Positions 1-7,612 of a DNA stretch of 64,000 bases are shown one piece after another. Made by a program: the position numbers and the translations under genes. The stretch comes from CADEEN01 sp963783785 (GTDB taxonomy: Bacteria > Pseudomonadota > Gammaproteobacteria > Burkholderiales > Burkholderiaceae_C): NCBI GenBank assembly GCA_963783785.1, contig CAWAOQ010000006.1:558001-622000 (forward strand). Reading direction: 5' to 3'. The first letter of the stretch is position 1, and each line of letters opens with the position of its first letter. Below the pieces are notes generated by a model that did not search any database, was not told the DNA's origin, and was given only the letters and a program-made list of their open reading frames with translations.

Positions 1-142
1 CATGCAGCCGCGCTGCCAGCCAGGCGCCGCCCGACCAGATGCCGACCAGCGCCGCATCGGGCATCGCGCCGAGCAGGCCGCGCACGCCCTGGCGCAGCGC
101 CAGGTACAGCGCTTCGGCGTCGAGGTTGAGGGTGGTGGTCAA
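1..142 (-). CDS. pyrR: PyrR bifunctional pyrimidine regulator / uracil phosphoribosyltransferase, 5' part only
   Basis: Only the first 47 codons are present; the gene runs off the left edge. The N-terminus, with IWSGGAWLAARL near residues 35-46, matches the start of PyrR proteins, which attenuate pyr operon expression and can convert uracil to UMP. The likely start is a TTG at 142, preceded by GGGGA about 7 bases upstream; no in-frame ATG lies between ruvX and this point. The ruvX-pyrR order is the usual betaproteobacterial arrangement. Identity comes from the short N-terminus plus context, so the family is fairly sure and the exact start less so. Confidence 0.75.
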   Translation of the reverse strand, partial: MTTTLNLDAEALYLALRQGVRGLLGAMPDAALVGIWSGGAWLAARLH

Positions 143-252
143 TGGAGATCCCCGTGCGCCGAGCGCGTCGGCCGGCCCCTCGCTGCGGCGCATGCCGGCT
201 TGGGTGCGGCCCGGTAGCCGGCCCGCTGCAGTGGTGACGCCAGATGACTCAT
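139..252 (-). CDS. Possible 37-aa relay ORF between ruvX and pyrR
   Basis: An ATG at 252 overlaps the ruvX stop (ATGA), and the ORF ends in a TGA that overlaps the proposed TTG start of pyrR (TTGA). The 37-residue product (MSHLASPLQ... ending SAHGDLH) matches no family I recognise and is rich in Arg and Ala, as any frame is at this GC. Its value, if real, would be to carry ribosomes from ruvX to pyrR. Chance is a serious alternative in DNA with few stop codons. Confidence 0.25.
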   Translation of the reverse strand: MSHLASPLQRAGYRAAPKPACAAARGRPTRSAHGDLH

Positions 253-668
253 ACGCAGTGTTCCCGGAAATGCTGTTCGAGGATCAGCGCCGCCGAGGCG
301 GCATCGACATCGGCCGCCCCGCTGGCCAGGGCCTCTGTCGTGGTGTAGCGCTCGTCGACTTCGTGCACCGCCAGGCCGAAGCGGCCGTGCAGTTGGCGCG
401 CAAAGCGCTGGGCGCGGCGCGTATTGTCGTGCGCCGCGCCGTCGGGGTGACGCGGGACGCCGACCACCAGCGCCGCCGGCCGCCATTCGGCGATCAGCGC
501 TGCGATGGCAGCGAACAACTCTTCGTTGCCCCCATGGGCCAGCGTGGCGAGCGGCGTTGCCGTGCCCGTCAGCGAGTTGCCACTGGCGACGCCGACCCGC
601 TTGGCACCGAAGTCGAAAGCCAGAAGCAACGACGGCGCGGCAGCCGGAGCCCGCGCGACGCCGTTCAT
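249..668 (-). CDS. ruvX: RuvX/YqgF RNase H-fold nuclease
   Basis: Protein of 139 aa, the normal length for YqgF/RuvX, an RNase H-like enzyme linked to pre-16S rRNA 5'-end maturation and Holliday junction resolution. The fold's landmarks are visible: AFDFGAKRVGVASG at residues 17-30 with the first acidic residue, GVPRHPDG near 70-77, EVDERYTTTEA at 103-113 with the second acid, and a late Asp in VDAASAALIL. The ATG at 668 overlaps the yqgE stop by four bases (ATGA), so the two are translationally coupled, as in most proteobacteria. Confidence 0.95.
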   Translation of the reverse strand: MNGVARAPAAAPSLLLAFDFGAKRVGVASGNSLTGTATPLATLAHGGNEELFAAIAALIAEWRPAALVVGVPRHPDGAAHDNTRRAQRFARQLHGRFGLAVHEVDERYTTTEALASGAADVDAASAALILEQHFREHCV

Positions 669-1249
669 GCGTGGCCCGCCTCCTGGCTGAGCATGCGCGG
701 GTCGATGCCGAGCAGCGACAGCGCGCGGTCGTAGCGCTGCTCGATCGGCGTATCGAAGATCACTTCGGGCTGGGCATCGACCGTCAACCAGCCGTTGCGG
801 CCCAGTTCGTCTTCGAGCTGGCCGGCACCCCAGCCGCTGTAGCCCAGCGTGACCAGGATCTTCTTCGGCCCGGCGCCATGCGACAGCGCCTCGAGCACGT
901 CCTTGCTGGTGGTCATCTCCAGCCCGCCGCCGGGGATCGCCAATGTCGAGCTGTAGGGGCTGGACGCGTCCGACAGGCGCTCGTGCAGCACGAAACCGCG
1001 CTCGGTCTGCACCGGGCCGCCGAAATACACCGGCTCCTCTGCCAGATCGTCGCGCGTCAGGCTCAACTCGACCTTCTCGAACAGGTTCTTCAGCTTGATG
1101 TCGATCGGCTTGTTGATCACCAGCCCGAGCGCACCCTTCTCGTTGTGCTCGCACAGGTAGACCACCGCACCAGCGAAGGTCTCGTCGGCCATGCCCGGCA
1201 TGGCGATCAGGAACTGGTTGGTGAGGTTGATGCGGCCGGCGTCTGCCAT
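665..1249 (-). CDS. yqgE: YqgE/AlgH family protein (DUF179)
   Basis: Protein of 194 aa belonging to the YqgE/AlgH family, whose biochemical function is unknown although it almost always neighbours ruvX. Family features are clear: NLTNQFLIAMPGM at residues 8-20, GAVVYLCEHN and LGLVINKP to about residue 48, and a C-terminal GYSGWGAGQLEDEL block. It is the first gene of the yqgE-ruvX-pyrR set and is divergent from the methyltransferase gene, with about 60 bases between starts to hold both promoters. Confidence 0.95.
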   Translation of the reverse strand: MADAGRINLTNQFLIAMPGMADETFAGAVVYLCEHNEKGALGLVINKPIDIKLKNLFEKVELSLTRDDLAEEPVYFGGPVQTERGFVLHERLSDASSPYSSTLAIPGGGLEMTTSKDVLEALSHGAGPKKILVTLGYSGWGAGQLEDELGRNGWLTVDAQPEVIFDTPIEQRYDRALSLLGIDPRMLSQEAGHA

Positions 1250-1309
1250 GGTGTCTCGATTCTATCGACTGGCAGCCCCCCATGACGGCGCTGCACCGAC
1301 AATCGCGGC

Positions 1310-2503
1310 ATGGCCTTCGCCACCCCGACATCCCCGCCCACCGAGCGCTTCTTCGCCCGCCTGGCGCACCACCTCGCGCACGGCAGCCTGGTGCGGCTGT
1401 TGCTGGCCGGGTATCACGGGCCCGAGCCCGATCTGGTGCGCCTGACGGTGCGGCCACTGGTGCTGCGCGGCGCGCCGCACTTGAGCTTCGTCTACAGCCA
1501 CACCGCGCGCGACATCACGCGCAACCACCCCGTCGCCGAGGGCGTGGCAACGCTGCGCGCGCTGGTCGGCAGCGAATTCGCCCACGCGCACCTGGGGGCG
1601 ACCGAGGAAGACCTCGAGCTGCGATTCTCGAGGCGCGGCAAGGCCAGCCTGCACCAGACGGCCCATCCGCGCATCGCCGTCGAGCCGCAGGCGCACGACC
1701 GGGAGAAGCACCGCCTCGTCCCCCCTGACACGCCGTTCCTCGCCGCGCTCGGCGTCACCACGCCGGACGGGCAGCTGGTGCCGTCGATGGCGCGCAAGTT
1801 CAAGCAGATCAACAAGTTCGTCGAGATCCTCGACCATGCATTCCAGGCCTCGCCGCTGACATCGCGATCGCGAGTGCGCGTCGCCGACTTTGGCAGCGGC
1901 AAGGGCTACCTGACCTTCGCGGTGCACCACCACCTGCGCCACACGTTGGGCCGCGACGCCGTGGTCACCGGGGTCGAGCTGCGACCCGAACTGGTGCAAC
2001 TGTGCAACGCTGCGGCCGAGCGGCTGGGCCTGGCCGGCCTGCATTTCGAGCAGGGCGACGTGCGCGAGCGCCCCGTCGAGCCGCTGGACATCATGATCGC
2101 GCTCCACGCCTGCGACACGGCCACCGACGTCGCGATCCACCTCGGCATCCGGGCCGGCGCGACGCTGATCATCTGCTCGCCGTGCTGCCACAAGCAGCTG
2201 CGACCGCAATTGAAGAGCCCGCCCGTGATGGCGCCGATGCTGCAGCACGGCATCCACCTCGGCCAGCAGGCCGAGATGCTGACCGACAGCCTGCGAGCGC
2301 TGCTGTTGCAGGCCCATGGCTACGACACCCAGGTGTTCGAGTTCGTCAGTCTCGAGCACACCAGCAAGAACAAGATGATCCTGGCCATCAAGCGCGCCCA
2401 GCCGCTGCCGGCCGAGCCGGTGCTGGCGCAGATTCGTGCCATCAAGGACTTCTACGCCGTGCGCGAGCATTGCCTGGAAACCCTGCTCGCTGGTGACAGA
2501 TGA
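1310..2503 (+). CDS. SAM-dependent methyltransferase of the METTL25/GSTCD type
   Basis: Protein of 397 aa. SAM-binding motif I is VADFGSGKGYL at residues 191-201, followed by GVELRPELV near 221-229, HACDTATD at 266-273 and the cysteine motif SPCCHKQ at 290-296. This set is typical of the Methyltransf_32 group related to eukaryotic METTL25 and GSTCD. The N-terminal 180 residues have no motif I can name. The substrate is not predictable from sequence. The stop overlaps the photolyase start (ATGA), so the two genes form a coupled pair, hinting at nucleic acid repair or modification, but that is only context. Confidence 0.85.
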   Translation: MAFATPTSPPTERFFARLAHHLAHGSLVRLLLAGYHGPEPDLVRLTVRPLVLRGAPHLSFVYSHTARDITRNHPVAEGVATLRALVGSEFAHAHLGATEEDLELRFSRRGKASLHQTAHPRIAVEPQAHDREKHRLVPPDTPFLAALGVTTPDGQLVPSMARKFKQINKFVEILDHAFQASPLTSRSRVRVADFGSGKGYLTFAVHHHLRHTLGRDAVVTGVELRPELVQLCNAAAERLGLAGLHFEQGDVRERPVEPLDIMIALHACDTATDVAIHLGIRAGATLIICSPCCHKQLRPQLKSPPVMAPMLQHGIHLGQQAEMLTDSLRALLLQAHGYDTQVFEFVSLEHTSKNKMILAIKRAQPLPAEPVLAQIRAIKDFYAVREHCLETLLAGDR

Positions 2504-3975
2504 AGCCGCTGGACACCGCGCTGGTCTGGTTGCGCCGCGACCTGCGGGCCGACGACAACGCCGCGCTGGACCACGCGCTGCGAGCGGCGCGCCGGGTCTG
2601 GTGCGCCTTCGTGTTCGACCGCGCGATTCTCGATGCGCTGCCGCGCGCGGACCGCCGGGTCGAATTCATCCGCGACAGCCTGGTGGGCCTGGACGCGCAG
2701 TTGCGCGCGCTGGGGGCCTCGCATGGCATCGAGGGCGTGGCGCTGCTGGTGCGACACGGCCACGCCGCGCAATTGCTGCCGCAGCTGGCTGCCGAACTGC
2801 ACGTGCAGGCGGTGTACGCCAACCACGATGACGACCCGAACGCGTTGGCGCGCGATGCCCAGGTGCGCGGTGCGCTGGCCACCGCCGGCATTGCGCTGCA
2901 CACCAGCAAGGACCACGTGGTCTTCGAGCGCAGCGAGGTCCTGACCCAGAGCGGCAACCCCTACAGCGTGTTCACGCCCTACAAGAACGCCTGGCTGGCC
3001 AAGCTCGAGCCGCACTGCGTGCAGGCCTATCCGGTAGCCCATCACGCGGCTGCGCTGGCCGCCGTGCCGCCGGGCATGCACAGCGGGGTGCCGACGCTGG
3101 CCGAGATCGGCTTCGTGGCGACGGATCTGCACACGCTCAAGCTGCCCAGCGGCAGCGCCGGCGCACAGGAGTTGTTGGCCGACTTCCTCGGCCGCATCGA
3201 CCGCTACGCCGACACCCGCGACTTCCCGGCGGTGAAGGGCCCGAGCTACCTGTCGGCGCACCTGCGCTTCGGCACGGTCTCGGTGCGCCAACTGGTCCGC
3301 GAGGCCTGGCAGCGCGCACAGGCCGGCTCGCTCGGCGCCGAGGTCTGGCTGTCGGAGCTGGTCTGGCGCGACTTCTATCACCAGGTGTTGCACCACCATC
3401 CGCATGTGGTGGCACACGCCTTCAAGCCCGCCTACGACCACATCCACTGGGAGCATGGCAAGCACGCCGAGGCCCTGTTCGCCGCCTGGTGCGAGGGCCG
3501 CACCGGCTATCCGCTGGTCGATGCCGCGATGCATCAGATCAACCAGACCGGCTACATGCATAACCGGCTGCGCATGGTGGTGGCCAGCTTCCTGGTCAAG
3601 GATCTCGGCATCGACTGGCGCTGGGGTGAACGCTACTTCGCCGAGAAACTGAACGACTACGACCTCGCCGCCAACAACGGCGGCTGGCAATGGGCGGCCT
3701 CGAGCGGCTGCGATGCGCAGCCGTACTTCCGCATCTTCAATCCGGTGGCGCAGAGCGAGAAGTTCGATGCCGACGGCAAGTTCATCCGCCGCTACCTGCC
3801 GGTGCTGGCGACGCTGCCAGACAAGCTGATCCACGCTCCGTGGCTGGCGCGACCGATCGACCTGGCGGCTGCCGGTCTCGTGCTCGGGCGCGACTACCCG
3901 TTGCCGATCGTGCAGCACGAGGTCGCGCGCGCCAGGACGCTGGAGCGCTACGCGATCGTCCGCGCTGCCAGGTAG
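2500..3975 (+). CDS. phrB: Deoxyribodipyrimidine photolyase, class I
   Basis: Protein of 491 aa with the two-part photolyase layout: an N-terminal alpha/beta antenna-binding domain (about residues 5-165, LVWLRRDLRADDN at 8-20) and a helical FAD domain. FAD and DNA contact motifs are intact: LSELVWRDFY at 284-293, GYPLVDAAMHQIN at 336-348, MHNRLRMVVASFL at 353-365 and the NDYDLAANNGGWQW block starting at 385. It should use blue light to split cyclobutane pyrimidine dimers. Cryptochrome-like paralogues exist, but length and motifs favour a true CPD photolyase. It is coupled to the upstream methyltransferase and ends 3 bases from the convergent tatC stop. Confidence 0.93.
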   Translation: MKPLDTALVWLRRDLRADDNAALDHALRAARRVWCAFVFDRAILDALPRADRRVEFIRDSLVGLDAQLRALGASHGIEGVALLVRHGHAAQLLPQLAAELHVQAVYANHDDDPNALARDAQVRGALATAGIALHTSKDHVVFERSEVLTQSGNPYSVFTPYKNAWLAKLEPHCVQAYPVAHHAAALAAVPPGMHSGVPTLAEIGFVATDLHTLKLPSGSAGAQELLADFLGRIDRYADTRDFPAVKGPSYLSAHLRFGTVSVRQLVREAWQRAQAGSLGAEVWLSELVWRDFYHQVLHHHPHVVAHAFKPAYDHIHWEHGKHAEALFAAWCEGRTGYPLVDAAMHQINQTGYMHNRLRMVVASFLVKDLGIDWRWGERYFAEKLNDYDLAANNGGWQWAASSGCDAQPYFRIFNPVAQSEKFDADGKFIRRYLPVLATLPDKLIHAPWLARPIDLAAAGLVLGRDYPLPIVQHEVARARTLERYAIVRAAR

Positions 3976-3978
3976 GCC

Positions 3979-4764
3979 TCAGGCCGCCTCGTTGCCCTCG
4001 GCATCGGGCGCCTTGGTGTGCTTGATGAACAGGTGCGCGGCCCAGATGCCCAACTCGTAGAGCAGGCACATCGGGATCGCCAGCGCCAGCTGCGAGACCA
4101 CGTCGGGCGGTGTGATGACCGCGGCGATGATGAAGGCCAGCACGATGAAGTAGCCACGGAAGGCTTTCAGCTTCTCGAGGCTGACCAGGCCGATGCGCGC
4201 CAGCACGACGACCACGATCGGCACCTCGAAGGCGGCGCCGAAGGCGATGAACATCGTCAGCACGAAGCCCAGATAGGCCTCGATGTCGGGCGCTGCGGTG
4301 ATGCTCTTCGGCGCGAAACCCTGGATGAACTTGAACACCTGGCCGAAGACGAAGAAGTAGCAGAACGCCACGCCGATGAAGAACAGCAGCGTGCTCGAAA
4401 TCACCAGCGGCAACACGAGCTTCTTCTCGTGGCTGTACAGCCCCGGCGCAACGAACGACCAGGCCTGATACAGCACCACCGGCAGCGCGAGCAGGAACGC
4501 CGCCATCAGCGTGATCTTCAACGGCACGATGAACGGCGAGATGACGTTGGTCGCGATCAGCGTCGCGCCCTTGGGCAGCGTGGCCACCAGCGGTGCGGCC
4601 AGCAGGTCGTACAGGCCGGCGGGGCCCGGCCACAGGCACAGCACGCCGAAGGCGATGCCGACCGCGATCAGCGCCCGGATCAGGCGGTCGCGCAGTTCGA
4701 CGAGATGCGAAACGAACGGCTGCTCGGTGCCGGCGAGTTCGTCTTCCTTGTCGGGGCTGCTCAT
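3979..4764 (-). CDS. tatC: Sec-independent translocase subunit TatC
   Basis: Protein of 261 aa, the standard TatC size, with six predicted membrane helices. The N-terminal cytoplasmic segment FVSHLVELRDRLIRALIA (residues 18-35) is the conserved twin-arginine signal recognition region, and ENEIDA-like later motifs are represented by GFVLTMFIAFGAAFEVP. TatC is the receptor for folded proteins bearing RR signal peptides in the inner membrane. Its ATG overlaps the tatB stop by four bases, giving a tatA-tatB-tatC operon continuing from the hisI end. Confidence 0.97.
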   Translation of the reverse strand: MSSPDKEDELAGTEQPFVSHLVELRDRLIRALIAVGIAFGVLCLWPGPAGLYDLLAAPLVATLPKGATLIATNVISPFIVPLKITLMAAFLLALPVVLYQAWSFVAPGLYSHEKKLVLPLVISSTLLFFIGVAFCYFFVFGQVFKFIQGFAPKSITAAPDIEAYLGFVLTMFIAFGAAFEVPIVVVVLARIGLVSLEKLKAFRGYFIVLAFIIAAVITPPDVVSQLALAIPMCLLYELGIWAAHLFIKHTKAPDAEGNEAA

Positions 4765-5249
4765 TTGCCGAGCGGCCGCGGCCGGAAGCGGGCCACGCGC
4801 GCCGCGCCCGACAAGGCCTTGGTACGAATGCCCTGGCGCTGCTTGTACCAGGCGGGCATCGCGCCGCGCTTCAGGCGCCAGTTCTTCTTCGGATGCTTGT
4901 AGTCGAGCGGCGGTGGTGCGAGTGCATCGCCGCCAGCACCGGCCGCTGCCGCGAGACCCGGTGCCGGATCACTCCAGCTGCGCTCGAGTTCGGTCGTCGC
5001 GCTGCTCATCTCGCGCTGCACCGTCTGCTCGACGTCGCGTGCCGCACCCTCGAACTCGCTCTTCATCTTCTGCAGCTCTTCGAGTTCGATCGAGCGGTTG
5101 ACCTCCGCCTTGACATCGGCCACGTAGCGCTGGGCCTTGCCGATCATGTGGCCGACGGTGCGAGCCACACGCGGCAGCTTTTCCGGTCCGATGACGATCA
5201 GCGCCACCGCGCCGATCAGCGCAATCTTGTCGAAGCCGAAGTCGATCAT
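4761..5249 (-). CDS. tatB: Sec-independent translocase subunit TatB
   Basis: Protein of 162 aa. The start MIDFGFDKIALIGAVALIV places the single N-terminal membrane helix, followed by the hinge IGPEKLPR and a long amphipathic helix and charged coiled region (VGHMIGKAQRYVADVKAEV, then ELEELQKMKSEFE). The Glu in the membrane helix is replaced as in other betaproteobacterial TatB. The protein works with TatC in substrate recognition. The C-terminal third is Ala/Pro-rich, then basic, and probably disordered. A GC-rich hairpin repeat separates it from tatA. Confidence 0.95.
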   Translation of the reverse strand: MIDFGFDKIALIGAVALIVIGPEKLPRVARTVGHMIGKAQRYVADVKAEVNRSIELEELQKMKSEFEGAARDVEQTVQREMSSATTELERSWSDPAPGLAAAAGAGGDALAPPPLDYKHPKKNWRLKRGAMPAWYKQRQGIRTKALSGAARVARFRPRPLGK

Positions 5250-5282
5250 GGAGTTGGCAGGACTTCAGTGCCACAGCGCAAG

Positions 5283-5363
5283 TGACCGCAGGCCAGCGCC
5301 GGGCCGCTCCCAAGCGGCCTGCGCTCCCCCCGGGGGGCGACGCCGGAGGCGTCTTGGGGCTGT
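5283..5363. repeat. GC-rich hairpin repeat, copy 1 (tatA-tatB gap)
   Basis: The tatA-tatB gap holds three adjacent palindromes: GGCCGCT paired with AGCGGCC around a CCCA loop, a perfect CCCCCCGGGGGG, and GACGCC-GGA-GGCGTC followed by TTGGGG. Read on the minus strand it contains CCCCAAGACGCC, also found in copy 3 at 18990. No ORF is supported. It lies inside a polycistronic unit, so it would be transcribed and could fold between tatA and tatB. Confidence 0.7.
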
Positions 5364-5370
5364 CATTGCT

Positions 5371-5619
5371 TCAGGACTTGGTCTTCGCTTCGACGTCGAC
5401 GGTGTTCGAGTCGGCCGCCTTGTTGGTGGCCGTCACCTGCTGCGTTGGCGCCGCAGCGCCGGCTTCGGGCGTGGCCTCGCCGCCGGACTTCATGCCTTCC
5501 TTGAAGCCCTTCACCGCACCGCCGAGGTCCGAGCCGATGTTCTTCAGCTTCTTGGTGCCGAAGATCAGCACCACCACCAACAGCACGATCAACCAATGCC
5601 AAATGCTGAACGATCCCAT
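5371..5619 (-). CDS. tatA: Sec-independent translocase subunit TatA
   Basis: Protein of 82 aa from the ATG at 5619, chosen because TatA in this group begins MGSFSIWHWLIVLL and because GGAGA sits 7 bases upstream; a TTG five codons earlier is possible. One membrane helix (residues 7-21), the FGTKKLKNIGSDLGGAVKGF amphipathic helix, then an acidic/Ala-rich tail. TatA multimers form the pore or membrane-thinning patch used for folded substrates. It precedes tatB by about 120 bases containing a hairpin repeat, which may alter the TatA:TatB ratio by affecting read-through or mRNA decay. Confidence 0.93.
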   Translation of the reverse strand: MGSFSIWHWLIVLLVVVLIFGTKKLKNIGSDLGGAVKGFKEGMKSGGEATPEAGAAAPTQQVTATNKAADSNTVDVEAKTKS

Positions 5620-5695
5620 GGCGTTCTCCGACAAGAGTTCAATGCAACGATTCTAGGTCAGGCCCGGTGGAGACCCGCGGCCGGGCGCTGTGTCT

Positions 5696-6043
5696 TCAAC
5701 CTTTGGCCCAGGGGCGCGGTCCCCCCATCACATGCATGTGCAGATGCTGCACTTCCTGGCGGCCGTCCGGGCCGGTGTTGATGACATGGCGGTAGCCATT
5801 GTTCACCCCCAGCTCCTTCATCAGCCGGCTGCTCAACACCATCATGCGACCGAGCAGATCGAGGTGTTCGGGGCCGACGTCGACCATCGACACCACATGC
5901 AGCTTGGGAACGATCAGGATGTGCACCGGGGCCCACGGATGGATGTCGTGGAAGGCCAGCACCTGCTCGTCTTCATAGGCCTTCCTGGCCGGGATCTGCC
6001 CGGCGACGATCTTGCAGAAGATGCAGTTCGGATCGGCAGACAT
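5696..6043 (-). CDS. HIT-family nucleotide hydrolase (HinT-like)
   Basis: Protein of 115 aa. It opens with CIFCKIVAGQIPA (residues 7-19), has HVINTGPDGRQEVQHLHMHV at 86-105 and ends GGPRPWAKG. The histidine triad H100-L-H102-M-H104 is intact. HinT-type enzymes hydrolyse purine nucleoside phosphoramidates such as AMP-lysine. It sits in the conserved hisE-DUF4870-HIT-tatA string and is probably cotranscribed; the functional reason for that linkage is not known. Confidence 0.93.
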   Translation of the reverse strand: MSADPNCIFCKIVAGQIPARKAYEDEQVLAFHDIHPWAPVHILIVPKLHVVSMVDVGPEHLDLLGRMMVLSSRLMKELGVNNGYRHVINTGPDGRQEVQHLHMHVMGGPRPWAKG

Positions 6044-6069
6044 GCGCAGGGTTCCCTTCCGGCGTGGCG

Positions 6070-6444
6070 TCAGGCGATCGGCGACGGCATGACCGGCTTG
6101 CCGTCATTCAACTTGAGCCAGCCCTTGACGACGCGGTAGATGGCCCAGATCCAGGCCACGAACAGCACGACCAGGCCCAGACCGAACGCGAAGATCAGGA
6201 TCGAACCCAGCACGCCCCACAACAGGCCCCACCAGAACGTGCGGATCTGCCAGTTGAAATGGCTCTCGTAGAGCGTGCCGGCCACGTCGTCTCGCTTGAC
6301 GTAGTTGATGATCAGCCCGACCAGCGCGGTGACGCCGAAGGCAAAGCTCAGTGCCTGCAGCGCGTAGACCACGGTGGTGATGGTCTTCAGGCTGGCCAAC
6401 TCTTCGCTCGTCTTGCCCGAGCCGGCATCGACCACGGTATTCAT
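6070..6444 (-). CDS. DUF4870-family membrane protein
   Basis: Protein of 124 aa with about three hydrophobic helices (roughly residues 22-48, 73-97 and 95-112) and a soluble N-terminus. The central FNWQIRTFWWG resembles the DUF4870/Tic20-like pattern of small membrane proteins with unknown function. Its ATG shares one base with the hisE stop (TGATG), so it is translationally coupled to hisE. The same neighbour is seen between hisE and a HIT gene in many Burkholderiales, which supports the gene but not a function. Confidence 0.85.
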   Translation of the reverse strand: MNTVVDAGSGKTSEELASLKTITTVVYALQALSFAFGVTALVGLIINYVKRDDVAGTLYESHFNWQIRTFWWGLLWGVLGSILIFAFGLGLVVLFVAWIWAIYRVVKGWLKLNDGKPVMPSPIA

Positions 6445-6797
6445 CAGGTGCCCTCCTGGTCACGGGTCTGCGCCTTGCGCAAGGCGAATTCCTCGAGGCC
6501 CGACTGGCCCTCGCGGCGCTCGAGTTCGGCCAGCACGTCGGCCGGCTTCAGACCGAACTGCGCCAGCGCGATCATCGAATGGAACCACAAATCAGCGACC
6601 TCGCCGACGAGGCGGTCTGTCGCTCCGTCCTTGGCCGCCATCACGACCTCGGTGGCTTCTTCGCCGACCTTCTTCAGGATCGCGTCGGTGCCCTTGCGGA
6701 ACAGGCGCGCGACGTAGCTCTTGTCCGGATCGGCGCCGCGGCGGGCGTCGATCACCGCGGCCAGGCGCGCGAGCGTGTCGTTGCTGGAAGAGCTCAT
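6444..6797 (-). CDS. hisE: Phosphoribosyl-ATP pyrophosphatase HisE
   Basis: Protein of 117 aa catalysing the second step of histidine synthesis, PR-ATP to PR-AMP. All-alpha MazG-like signature is present: KVGEEATEVVMAAK at residues 43-56 and VADLWFHSMIAL near 67-78, carrying the Mg-binding acids. It is a separate gene, not the HisIE fusion found in enterics. The ATG overlaps the hisI stop by four bases. hisF, normally just upstream of hisI, is absent from the window. Confidence 0.96.
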   Translation of the reverse strand: MSSSSNDTLARLAAVIDARRGADPDKSYVARLFRKGTDAILKKVGEEATEVVMAAKDGATDRLVGEVADLWFHSMIALAQFGLKPADVLAELERREGQSGLEEFALRKAQTRDQEGT

Positions 6798-7183
6798 TTG
6801 TAGATGGACTCCGGGTCCTTGAGCACCGGCTCGATGCTCTGCCACACGCCACCTTCGAGCCGCTGGAAGAAACACGAGTGGCGCCCGGTGTGGCACGCGA
6901 TGCCGGGGTCGTGGCCGAGCTGCGTGACCTTCAGCAGCACGACGTCGTTGTCGCAATCGAGACGGATCTCGTGCACCTGCTGCACGTGGCCGGAGGCCTC
7001 GCCCTTGGCCCACAGCCGCTGCCGCGAACGGCTCCAGTAGACGGCGCGGCCGCGCTCGGCGGTCTGCGCCAGCGCCTCGCGGTTCATGAAGGCGAACATC
7101 AGCACGTCGTTGCTGCCGACCTCCTGCGCGATCACCGGCACCAGGCCGTCGCGGTCCCACTTCACGGCATCGAGCCAGTTCAT
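6794..7183 (-). CDS. hisI: Phosphoribosyl-AMP cyclohydrolase HisI
   Basis: Protein of 129 aa catalysing ring opening of PR-AMP. The Mg site DCDND is at residues 76-80 and the Zn-ligand motif CHTGRHSC at 97-104, both intact. It begins only about 10 bases downstream of the NUDIX gene stop (7193), so transcription from the NUDIX-side genes may enter the his-tat block. In related genomes hisF precedes it; here the upstream partners are different, marking a rearrangement point. Confidence 0.97.
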   Translation of the reverse strand: MNWLDAVKWDRDGLVPVIAQEVGSNDVLMFAFMNREALAQTAERGRAVYWSRSRQRLWAKGEASGHVQQVHEIRLDCDNDVVLLKVTQLGHDPGIACHTGRHSCFFQRLEGGVWQSIEPVLKDPESIYK

Positions 7184-7192
7184 GAACCGAGT

Positions 7193-7612
7193 TTAGTGGG
7201 TTGCGCCGACAAAGCCGCGCTCGTCGGCCAGCCAGGCCAGCACCGGCAGCGTGCCGGGCAGCAGCGGCGCGACGGCGACCGGCAGCGTCTGCCAGGCCAT
7301 CTGCTGGGCCTCGCGCATCTCGAAGTCGCCGTGCCAATCGAAGACCTTGCAGAAGTGCAGGCGCACCAGCGCGTGCGGGTAGTCGTGCAGGGTGGTCTTC
7401 CACCGCTGCGCCGCACCGATCGTGATGCCGAGTTCCTCGTGCAGCTCGCGCTGCAGCGCGGCCTCGACGGACTCGCCGGGCTCGACCTTGCCGCCCGGGA
7501 ATTCCCAGTGACCGGCGTAGACCTTGCCGGCGGGGCGCGACGTGATCAGAAAGCGGCCCTCGCTGTCGATCAACACGCCGACCGCCACGTCGACCGGCTC
7601 GCGCTCAGGCAT
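7193..7612 (-). CDS. mutT: NUDIX hydrolase, MutT-like 8-oxo-dGTPase
   Basis: Protein of 139 aa. The start ATG at 7612 overlaps the DUF815 stop by eight bases and gives MPEREPVDVAVGVL, the usual beginning. The Nudix box GX5EX7REUXEEXGU is complete at residues 41-63 (GKVEPGE then RELHEELGI). The small size and FPGGKVEPGE favour MutT, which removes oxidised dGTP, though other substrates are possible. Pairing with a DUF815 ATPase gene is common in betaproteobacteria. Confidence 0.88.
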   Translation of the reverse strand: MPEREPVDVAVGVLIDSEGRFLITSRPAGKVYAGHWEFPGGKVEPGESVEAALQRELHEELGITIGAAQRWKTTLHDYPHALVRLHFCKVFDWHGDFEMREAQQMAWQTLPVAVAPLLPGTLPVLAWLADERGFVGATH

